Below are positions 32,680-41,290 of a stretch of DNA of 64,000 nucleotides, one piece after another. The DNA lies in the NCBI GenBank assembly GCA_040954595.2, contig CM082593.2, positions 9,610,001 to 9,674,000 of the forward strand. The letters are read 5' to 3'. A model generated the notes under the pieces. It saw only the letters and a program-made list of their open reading frames with translations, searched no databases and had not been told where the DNA came from. How positions within the stretch are numbered: the first letter of the stretch is position 1; the number at the start of each line of letters is the position of its first letter. Source of the stretch: Balanoglossus misakiensis. Its lineage: Eukaryota > Hemichordata. A program made the position numbers and the translations under genes.

Positions 32680-35423
32680 ATGCCTCACATTAAGAAGAGA
32701 AAGAGTAATTTTGACATTGGACGATGGGCAGTTGAAAAAAAGATATCTAAACTGATAGAAAAGGAAAGGCATGAACAAAATCAACATGAATCTCAGCTAG
32801 GTACCAAGCTTAAGTTAGAGAAAGTGCAGGACAATGAAATAAGAAACAGGTCAGAGTTGAAGGAGAAAAGGCGTAGGTTTGACATTGGGAAATGGGCAGC
32901 AGACAGAAAACGTAAAAATGAAGAGAGTGCTGAGATCAGGGCGAAGAGACGGAAGGTAGATGAAGGAAAGAAACTAGTTGACAAGGCCAGGAAGCGACTA
33001 GATAGACTAACTAAAAACATAAACATCTCAGTCAGGAAGCAGCCAGGTTCCACCGTGAGGTATGTTTTGTTTTAATTATGATTTGCATAACAGGTTTGAG
33101 ATATTTTTGCTTGCTATTGTGAAGTTTGTGTCACACAGTATACTATGATGTTGTGACATGCTAAGGGAAATTTATATTTCTTGTGAATTTTTCTTTAGTG
33201 ACGATGATTTAATCAATTTTACTTACAACTGTAATTGCCACATAATTAGTGTTCATTCCATTAAAATGCTTTACACACACAAACACACACACATACACAG
33301 AATAATACCAGTTTGATTGTCCACAGAAACTGGCAAGTCTCTCATATTTGTCACAATTAACCTGGGTGACATATTTTCTTTTTCATGTATAACAGAACAC
33401 ATGTCATTCATCAACTGCCAAGAAAAAGCACTGGGTTAAGAAGAGCAGTGAAGTTCATCCATGTAACAGTGAGTGCCTGACAGTTACCAAACCAGTTCAA
33501 AATAACCGCCGAGTGAAGACACTACAGGTAGCTGCTGGTATACATCAGTCGTCAACAGAGACTGAAAATGCTACTGGTAATACATTAAATCCTCAGAAGG
33601 CTGTATTAGATGGTCTGTGGTTTACACTGATCAATTCAGTCACTCCTGGAGAGATGGAAAAATACCTCTCAACTTCATCTAAATTTTCTAACATAATTAT
33701 GCCATCATTATTGCAAAAATCCATTTCTAAATTCGAAAACAGTGAAAATAACCTCATCAGGAGTGTCAGAGTTGTTTATCAGAATGGAGTATTGTCAAGG
33801 CGAAAGTACAATGCCATTCGTAACAGTGAACTGCAGTCCATTTCTCAGTTAAAACAACCTAGGAGTGTACTGCAATTTCACCATGGATGTAAAATTCCAA
33901 GGTTATTAACCTATAATAAGGTTGTTCACTATGTGCGTAATTTAGATATTGGTGACCTGCAACCTGTGATAGATAATGGGAGAGTAGTTGGTATGTACAG
34001 AAATGTAGAGGAGATGCTTCTGAAAATGGCAGACCTTTACACATTGTTGAATAAGGAACACCACCCTGGAATTTTGAACTGGTTTGGCAAGCCAGAGGGT
34101 GTGTTCCAAATTGCCCTCGGTGCTGATGGGGCACCATTTGGTAAATATGGGCAAGCAACTGCTTGGTTAGTTAGCTTTGTAAATGTATGCCATAGAGTAG
34201 CCAGTCCAGATGATAACTTTCTCCTGCTAGGAGCAAATTTGAAAGAGGAACACCCAATATTAATTGAATATGCAGCCTCACTAAGCAGACAGCTTGAGGT
34301 CATTGAAAGCAAAACATATGTAATAAATGACCTCCAGGTAAGGTTTGAGGTGTCCCTTCTACCCTTTGACCAAAAAGGTCTTGCATGTATGTCAGGGGAA
34401 CTGTCAAATGCAGCACAGTTTTTCAGCTCTTTTGCCACTGTTTCTAAGGGTACAATAGATGTTATAGGGGCAGATATAGGTCCTAGAAGTAAATGGAAAG
34501 AGTGGGGATATCCAAAAAGAATAACAGATGCTGAAGCAGTAGCAAATTTCAAATCGACTTCGGCAAAAAAGGCCAAAAAGGGTGATATAGTTCGATCAAA
34601 AGTGACAAGCTTCATTGCAAGTAGGAATTCAAGACAGGAGTTTCTTCCACCACTCGGAAAATATATTCAACATGCAAAGATTGAGCCTCTTCATCTCAAA
34701 AATAATGCATGGCAGTACTTTTTTCAAAGGTTGTTGACTGATGCTGTTGCCAAAACTGACCAGAGTGCTGTTGATAAAGGGGTAACATTGGAAAAGCTGC
34801 CAAGTGACTCCTGTCTGTACAATTTTCTCTATGCTGTAAAATACAAGGTAAGAGCAGGAAAGTTGTATAATCAAATTGTGAAATACTTCAATGAAAATAA
34901 GGTAAGTAAAAACATGCAAGCAGTGAAAGTACATCGATTCACTGGCGAGGAATCTAGAAAGGTTGCTTGGTCTTTCATGTCCCTCATCAATGCATTGAGT
35001 ACACCTAATGAAAAGCCACATGTAAAAGCCAGATTGGCACTCCTGACATATATTGGTATTCTTCTGAGAGATATCACATCCTTGTGCTCAAGATTCCGTA
35101 TCAGTGAGAGTGATATCACAGTGTTGAGACAGAAGTGCAGGTGGTATTTTAATCTTCATTCCTTGTTTCTCACTGTAAATAACACGGTGTGGCACATAGG
35201 ATATGCTTTGCCTAAACACATATGTGAAATTTATGAGAAATTTAACATGGGTCTGGGTCTGAATACAATGGAGGGGAGAGAGGCAAAACACCAACGCCTT
35301 CTCGAGTACAGCCACAATTCTACACCCCAGAATAGATGGCGTCTTATATTTAGACATGAATATGTATTGCTGTACTGGCTTCGAATGCAAGATCCTTATT
35401 CAGATAATTCGTGGTCAGGGAGA
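32680..35423 (+). CDS. DDE-like transposase, unclassified family, two exons
   Basis: Exon 1 (ATG 32,680 to about 33,054) encodes a Lys/Arg-rich coiled-coil part with two FDIG.WA repeats. A donor ACC|GTGAGG at 33,055 joins in phase to the acceptor AACAG|AACAC at 33,396; a nicer donor GTATGT at 33,060 would run into a stop. Exon 2 continues open to 35,423, for about 801 residues in all. Likely catalytic landmarks: GADGAPFGK (D codon at about 34,125), GADIGPRSKWKEWGYPKR, PLGKYIQHAKIEPLHLKNNA (about 34,650-34,706) and NTMEGREAKH (E codon 35,271). A D...D/H...E spacing with an 'HLKNN' block recalls the RAG1/Transib group, but this is a layout resemblance only. Similar uncharacterised proteins are, from memory, common in cnidarians and lancelets. 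The C-terminal zinc part is out of frame. Confidence 0.6.
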
Positions 35424-35646
35424 TAGCGAGTGTAAATCTTGTGTTAAATATATCCCTGACAAATATTATAATGACCCTTCCCTCTGTTTCTGTGGGAATG
35501 AGAAACAGACTAACACACAGTCCTGCCAAATGTGTACAAGTGATTTTATGGCAGAAATAAAAAAATCTGCCATCAGTGGTAAGATTACAAATATGCTAAA
35601 AAAAAATGAAGTAAAGGTGTGTTCCTGCTTGAAACTCTGTATGTGA
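35404..35646 (+). pseudogene. Cys-rich C-terminal part of the transposase, in the +1 frame
   Basis: Right where the main frame stops (TAG at 35,424) the +1 frame is open and encodes a Cys-rich stretch (CKSCVKYIP, then CFCG, then CQMC and CSCLKLC), a probable zinc-binding tail, ending with TGA at 35,644. Such a tail is expected after the WLR region of this protein type, so a one-base indel between about 35,400 and 35,423 has probably separated it. An intron or programmed frameshift cannot be ruled out but no signal is evident. Confidence 0.5.
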
Positions 35647-35811
35647 TTGTTGTAAATATGGACTTGTGACTTTTATAATACATCATGTATGATGTAATAT
35701 GCTGAAAGTAATGTGTTAAGCAGTTGCCTGAATCAGCTTTGTTGTTTTGGCAAATACCTTTGTCACTTCTATGTCTATGACTTCAGAATGAGAATTAGAA
35801 ATGATATGAAA

Positions 35812-36120
35812 ATAATAAAGTATAGAAATATGTTGAAATAAATATCAAGTGTTTCCTATATACAGCTATGTAATTATTTTCATGATTTTTTACCATGTAG
35901 GTGTTCAACGAATGAAATATGGTATACTTTGTTTCTTATACACATGCCTTTTATGTATATATAGCAAGATATTAACATTATGATAATCAATGAAATAAAG
36001 ACATCAGAATGAATCAAATGCACTGTTTCTTTATTTGTGTGTGAATTTTGGAATGCATACATAAAAAAAAATTAAATTATGAAATTCAATGCACCTGGGG
36101 AATAATTCTGAAATAAATAA
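35812..36120 (+). terminator. Poly(A) signals downstream of the transposase gene
   Basis: AATAAA occurs near 35,814, 35,838, 35,992 and 36,110 on the + strand. On the opposite strand an AATAAA (TTTATT read on +) near 36,031 could serve the convergent gene. Together they fit a short convergent intergenic region. Confidence 0.4.
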
Positions 36121-36189
36121 GAAATTAAATTCAATAAGTGCAGGAAATGTCAAGTCCCAACAGCAACAGTTAACACCAGGTAAGTTCCA

Positions 36190-36803
36190 TCATAGGTGTT
36201 GTGGCACACCATGCTTATTCCAGCATCCGAAGTGGAAGTGTATAGTTGTTGTTTCCATGGACTTCCTATACCTGATAATTAGGGGCTTCTCATCTGTACA
36301 CACCACTGCAACCCTTTGACCCCTGCATTCCTTGAATAAAAGCTGCTGGTTGTCATAGCGATCTCCTTTGCCTAACACATAGTTGACCTTGTTGATCCAA
36401 GTGAACCTCAGGGTTACCGTACCAGGGGTCTCCTTCTCATCTATACCCATCGAATTACGCGCAGCATACAGCTGAATGATATTAAAAACTTCACTAGGAA
36501 TGTTCCTACTAAAGGTGCCTTTCCAGGGATTTCGAAGGGAACTCGATGGTTTCATCTTCTGCTTCAAGATTGACCGCCAATGTGCCATCTCACGCTCAAA
36601 CATAGGATAAAGGGGTATCTGCATAAACCTCGTTTTATCTGGTGTGTCATGCTTCTTGGCAGCAACATCAACGGCAGCGTCAATGTCATAAAAAAACTAT
36701 GCAAATTGATGTTACCGAAGGTTTTCCTCCGTAATAGTTGAAACTTGGCCTGGCGTAGCTTTTGTTTTACGACCTTGGTTGTTTTGATCATGGGCGCCGC
36801 CAT
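36190..36803 (-). pseudogene. Convergent second gene of the transposon, frameshifted
   Basis: On the - strand ATG at 36,803 (context favourable, MAAPMIKTTKVVKQKLRQAK) opens a basic frame. After a run of seven T (36,696-36,690 on +) the protein-like sequence continues in another frame (DAAVDVAAKKHDTPDKTRFM) and runs to TGA at 36,192-36,190. The total would be about 200 residues. The central part (WKGTFSRNIPSEVFN, then TWINKVNYVLGKGDR) has no family I recognise. The homopolymer indel probably inactivates this copy, unless it is a sequencing error. It lies between the transposase and the right terminal repeat, so it is probably an accessory protein of the element. No DNA-binding motif is obvious. 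Confidence 0.5.
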
Positions 36804-36920
36804 CTTGTATACCGGTTGCTAACAGGATGACCTCATCGGTGACCTCTATTTTACATATAAATGCTTCGCGGAATACTACTCAAAATCGGTACGCTCGTGG
36901 ACCGCAGTGTCGCCTGCGGC

Positions 36921-37013
36921 TCGGGCATCATCAATATTATAGTCAGAGATCACCATCCCTCGTGCAGGCTTCAAATCGTGATATTGCCCTCGCTATCATG
37001 TGTTATTATTTAA
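36921..37013 (-). repeat. Right terminal inverted repeat of the two-gene transposon
   Basis: Inverse of 31,704-31,792. The last bases, GTGTTATTATTTAA, abut the hairpin half ATACCAATGGG. Confidence 0.75.
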
Positions 37014-37028
37014 ATACCAATGGGACCT

Positions 37029-37395
37029 AAAAATTGTCATTTTGAGATGATGTTCATCAGCTATGACCAATGATTTTTTTCAAAAAATTGAAGAAATTTT
37101 GAACTTTCGCAAAGTCGAAAAATTGTCATTTTTGGATGATTTGCATGAGCTATAACGCATGATTTTGTTCTTCAAAAATGTGAAGAAATATTGAACTTTC
37201 GCAATGTGGAAAAATTGTAATAATGCTATAACCCATGATTTTTTTCCAAAAAACGAAAAAATTTTGAACTTTCGCGAAGTCGAAAAATTGTAATTTGTTG
37301 ATGGTTTTCATGAGCTGTAACCCATGACTTTTTTTAAAAAATGAAGAAATTTTGAACTTTCGCAAAGTCGAAAAATTGTTATTTTTGGATGATTT
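37029..37395 (+). repeat. Satellite block 6
   Basis: ~88-bp monomers, a close copy of block 4 (26,310-26,689), again ending at TTTTGGATGATTTTC before a LINE tail. Confidence 0.9.
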
Positions 37396-37772
37396 TCATT
37401 TCATTTCATTTCATTTCATAGTTTATTCGCTAATGTATGTTTGAAAATAAAATACACCAGAAATCTCATTGGCTCGAACTCTAACAATATTAAGACATTT
37501 GCAATGTAAAAACAGGGTCAACGACACCGATAAAATACAAACACTCACTATAAAAAGTTACGAGTATCTGGCTAAAGGGTCCATCCCATTCAATTGACGG
37601 ACTGCTGATGGATAAAAACTTTTCCTATGACGTTCTGATTTTGTTGCAATTGAGCGGTAACGCTTGCCTGATTGCAAAAGTGAAAACTGATGAAAGGCAG
37701 GATGAGAAGAATCGGAGAGTATAGACTTTGTTTTCTTGTGCATCCTAGATCTGTATAGGTCATCTAATTGAG
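37396..37772 (-). mobile_element. LINE copy 2, 3' part
   Basis: Starts with a (TTTCA)n tail, followed by about 190 bp of 3' UTR absent from copy 1, and the C-terminal coding end (KTKSILSDSSHPAFHQFSLL region). It is interrupted at 37,773 by the foldback element and resumes at 40,648. Confidence 0.8.
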
Positions 37773-38311
37773 AACAGTATAGAAAACATTTTCCAATTTC
37801 CGAAAAACCTCTTTTTTACATAATTACTGCTGAAAAAGTTAGAAATTTATGAAAATATTCCTTATTCTTTGCCAATTTCTAATGAAAAAATTACATAAAG
37901 GTATTCTTAGTCTCTTTCCTGCAGCTGTACAGCAGGAAAAATGCATTTTGTCATATTTTGGCTTTAAACTCAAATTAAAATTTATCTGTGAAAAAACTGA
38001 GTCTCCTTCAAAGCCACGTACATGACAGTCCTTTTGATTTTTTTCTAATGAAATTTTGTCTCCATGTTTATCATGAGTAATATTTCTATTTGCAAGTGTG
38101 TGAATTGCTTGTAAAATTTCGCCAGAAAAAACAATAGCATCAAAAAGTTAATCTGAAACCCAATATTTATTACAAGAATTGTTAGATTAATATCCGTATC
38201 ACACAAATCCGTTGGATTTCGTATGAATTTTAGGAAATAAGCACTGCTAATTGACAAATCCATATTTTGCAGCTGAAATACTTGGAAAAGAGTCAGTGGC
38301 ATGTGAAAGCT

Positions 38312-38818
38312 TGGAAATTTCCAAGCACTGACAAGGGTCAGTGGTCGGAAATTTCCAGACACTCAGGGAATGTGAGAGCCTGGAAATTTCCAAGCACTGA
38401 CAAGGGTCAGTGGTCGGAAATTTCCAGACACTCAGGGAATGTGAGAGCTTAGAAATTTCCAAGCACTGACAAGGGTCAGAGGTCGGAAATTTCCAGACAC
38501 TCAGGGAATGTGAGAGCTTAGAAATTTCCAAGCACTGACAAGGGTCAGTGGTCGGAAATTTCCAGACACTCAGGGAATGTGAGAGCTTAGAAATTTCCAA
38601 TCACTGACAATGGTCAGTGGTCGGAAATTTCCGGACACTCAGGGAATGTGAGAGCCTGGAAATTTCCAAGCACTGACAAGGGTCAGTGGTCGGAAATTTC
38701 CAGACACTCAGGGAATGTGAGAGCTTAGAAATTTCCAAGCACTGACAAGGGTCAGTGGTCGGAAATTTCCAGACACTCAGGGAATGTGAGAGCCTTGAAA
38801 TTTCCAAGCACTGACAGG
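38312..38818 (+). repeat. 69-bp tandem array, left arm of foldback
   Basis: About seven units of 69 bp (CACTGA at 38,326, 38,395, 38,464). Each unit has GGAAATTTCC or TAGAAATTTCC, then CACTGACAAGGGTCAGTG (itself an inverted repeat), then a second GGAAATTTCC. Because 69 is divisible by three, frames stay open through the array and give 23-residue repeats; there is no other sign of coding. Confidence 0.9.
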
Positions 38819-38819
38819 G

Positions 38820-39715
38820 TCGTGGTAGTCCCCCGTACAGGTCTGCGTTCTCCCGGCGTTTAATACATGGCTTCCACCACATCTCTGCAAGGCTCCATGG
38901 ACAAAACTGATTCGTCTGAGATCCGGATCCGGACAGCAGCTTTTCGGCCGAGATTCGATTTTATCGGGGGGAATCTTTCCCCCGTCTACCCACAAATGAC
39001 TCCAAATATGATGTAATTAACTTCCGAGCCGCTCGCTTTCTGATTTTCTCTTGTGTTTACCTGTTGAGATCGCCATATTGAATACAGTGAGGTTATCTCA
39101 ATGGGTAAACACAAACGTTTCAGAAAGCGAGCGGTTCGGATGTTAGAAGAAGTCAATCGTGGAGTCGGTTATAACCGGTTAGTAGACAGGGAAAGGATAT
39201 TCTCCCGATAAAATCGAATTTCGGCGAAAAGCTCTGGTACGGATCTGGACCGCAGACGCAACAGGTTTGTCTAAGGAGCCTTAGCGTCACAGTGTTCATG
39301 ACAGGCTTCGCCTACCAACTCCTCTGAGTTAGCCCATACACTAGTTGTTTATTGGGAATTGGTATTGTTTATCTGACATAATTGTTCTTTCTACTCTGTA
39401 TACAAAGTCACAACTTCACATCTACCAAATGCAGTGTTACCAAATGTCACAGTTCAAACCACTGTTTATAAAGAAGTATTGGCCATCCCGCCCCTCTCTC
39501 TTCATTCCGAACCTATTCCCAAGTGTACGCGGTACATTTGTTGGTGCCGAGACCAGGATGTCGGGCATGGAGAGAGAGAGAGAAGAACAGCAGAAGAGGC
39601 CACCGCAGTCAAATGACCAATCTCATCCGTAGGGTTGAAGATATAAACACAGGCGCAGTTCCTCAACAGATCGTTTTCCTAAAGGCCATAATTTGAAACA
39701 TGATAGAGAAACTCA
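38820..39715. repeat. Palindromic centre of the foldback element
   Basis: Two halves meet at about 39,083-39,093. On each side are TGTTTACC/GGTAAACAC, then a 'cgctcgctttctga' segment and its inverse, then GATTCGATTTTATCGG-type segments and a 'gatccgga/ggatctgg' region. They align in inverse order but differ clearly, so the arms are old or were built from related copies. A 36-codon basic frame begins at ATG 39,101 (MGKHKRFRKRAVRMLEEVNR) and a related shorter one reads outward on the other strand near 39,078. They may be a captured exon, or chance. About 39,300-39,700 is otherwise non-coding. Confidence 0.6.
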
Positions 39716-40350
39716 AGATTTCCAAGCACTGACCCTGTCAATGCTTGGAAATTTCCAGGCTCTCACATTCCCCGAGTGTCTGGAAATTTCCGACCACTGA
39801 CCCTGTCAGTGCTTGGAAATTTCTAGGCTCTCACATTCCCTGAGTGTCTGGAAATTTCCGACCACTGACCCTTGTCAGTGCTTGGAAATTTCTAAGCTCC
39901 AACATTCCCTGAGTGTCTGGAAATTTCCGACCACTGACCCTTGTCAGTGCTTGGAAATTTCCAGGCTCTCACATTCCCTGAGTGTCCGGAAATTTCCGAC
40001 CACTGACCCTTGTCAGTGCTTGGAAATTTCCAGGCTCTCACATTCCCTGAGTGTCTGGAAATTTCCGACCACTGACCCTTGTCAGTGCTTGGAAATTTCC
40101 AGGCTCTCACATTCCCTGAGTGTCCGGAAATTTCCGACCACTGACCCTTGTCAGTGCTTGGAAATTTCCAGGCTCTCACATTCCCTGAGTGTCTGGAAAT
40201 TTCCGACCACTGACCCTTGTCAGTGCTTGGAAATTTCTAAGCTCTCACATTCCCTGAGTGTCTGGAAATTTCCGACCACTGACCCTTGTCAGTGCTTGGA
40301 AATTGCCAGGCTCTCACATTCCCTGAGTGTCTGGAAATTTCCAGACACTG
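39716..40350 (-). repeat. 69-bp tandem array, right arm of foldback
   Basis: About nine 69-bp units in inverse orientation to the left array, with the same GGAAATTTCC palindromes. The long + strand frame over it (39,813-40,394) is a read-through of a repeat whose length is a multiple of three. Confidence 0.9.
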
Positions 40351-40647
40351 ACCCTTCTGGAGTGACTAGCAATTTTTGCAAATTGTACTATTAATTGAAT
40401 TCATAATTTAATTATTAGTTTTTTTCAATGAAATATTCAAATCCATACAACCCAAAGATGGTTCCTTCATTATTTCTATGGAAATTTCACAGTTTATTCT
40501 TTTCTTTCTGCACACTCGCAAACATCTTGAAAATAATCATAGAAAAATATCGAAATATATTGTACTGTGAACAAAACACTAATTTCCTTGAAAAAAGTTT
40601 AAAAAACGGCTACTTTTCGGAAATTGGAAAATGTTTTCTATACTGTT

Positions 40648-41290
40648 TGAGGCAGGTTTACACCAATAATGCGCTCAGCAGAACGTATTACTCTGTTTAA
40701 TAGACGGCGGTCTCCAACAGTTGAGCTCCCGTACCAGACAGCAATGGAGACTGTCAACACACCCTCAACAACTGCCCGATAAAATTTTATCAGGAGATCC
40801 CTGCTAAGACCGAAGCCCGCCAGCCCTCGTAGAAAGAACAATCGTCGCTGAGCTTTCTGAACACAATGCTCGACGTGCGCCTGCCAGGTTAAATCACTAG
40901 AGATGTAGATGCCGAGGAATTAAAAGGTGTCAACTATCTCGACATCTGTACCATTGATAGACAAAGGTGTGAGGGGGGTCTTATTCCTCCGAAAATCGAT
41001 AATGATCTCTTTTGTCTTGCTAACATTTAATTCTAAGTTATTGGCAGCACACCACATCACCAATTCATCAACCTGGCGGCGATAATTGATCTCATTTTCG
41101 TCAATCAGCCCAGCAACAGTTGTATCATCTGCAAATTTAATAGTGAGTGAGTTTTCAAACCACGATATGCAATCCGAAGTCATTAGAGAATAAAGCAATG
41201 GAAACAGGGCACAACATTGTGGTGCACCTGTATTCAAAACCAGTGTTTTAGAATATCGTGAACCTATTGTGACCATCTGTGGTCGGCCTT
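40648..41290 (-). mobile_element. LINE copy 2, 5'-truncated part
   Basis: Continues the reverse transcriptase fragment on the - strand (FADDTTVAGLI, RGLAGFGLSRDLLIKFYR). It carries in-frame damage relative to copy 1 near 40,920. The 5' truncation point (41,290) and the satellite beyond it are the same as for copy 1, so the two LINE copies come from one insertion that was later duplicated. Confidence 0.8.

Larger units (their letters stand above)
31704..37013 (+). mobile_element. Two-gene DNA transposon with ~90-bp inverted terminal repeats
   Basis: TAATAACACATGATAGCGAG and the following ~70 bases at 31,707-31,792 are found in inverse at about 36,921-37,009, sharing GGGCAATATCACGATTTGAA, with a few indels. 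Between them lie a spliced + strand transposase-like gene and a convergent - strand gene, with AT-rich DNA between and poly(A) signals for both. The right end abuts the interrupted hairpin directly. Target duplication is unclear because of the adjoining segment at 31,236-31,703. Superfamily not recognised. Confidence 0.65.
37773..40647. mobile_element. 2,875-bp foldback transposon, copy 1, with TGAG target duplication
   Basis: Both ends are AACAGTATAGAAAACATTTT (next ~15 bases also shared) in inverse orientation. It is flanked by TGAG (37,769-37,772 and 40,648-40,651); the uninterrupted LINE copy has a single TGAG at 26,887-26,890. The order is left unique arm; 69-bp array (about 38,312-38,818); a diverged palindromic centre (38,820-39,715); inverted 69-bp array (about 39,716-40,350); right unique arm. 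No transposase is visible, so it is non-autonomous. Long satellite-bearing inverted arms are like Drosophila FB and similar foldback elements. A 4-bp duplication limits the superfamily but does not fix it. Confidence 0.85.

Noticed and set aside
32793-35390. Frames of 70-192 codons on the - strand opposite the transposase
   Set aside because: Shadows of the + strand coding region; no start context or family signal.
39813-40394. 193-codon frame with 23-residue repeats (also 38,247-38,882 and 62,678-62,935)
   Set aside because: The repeat unit is 69 bp, a multiple of three, so any stop-free unit stays open. Both strands are open and there is no start context, no promoter and no other coding sign.
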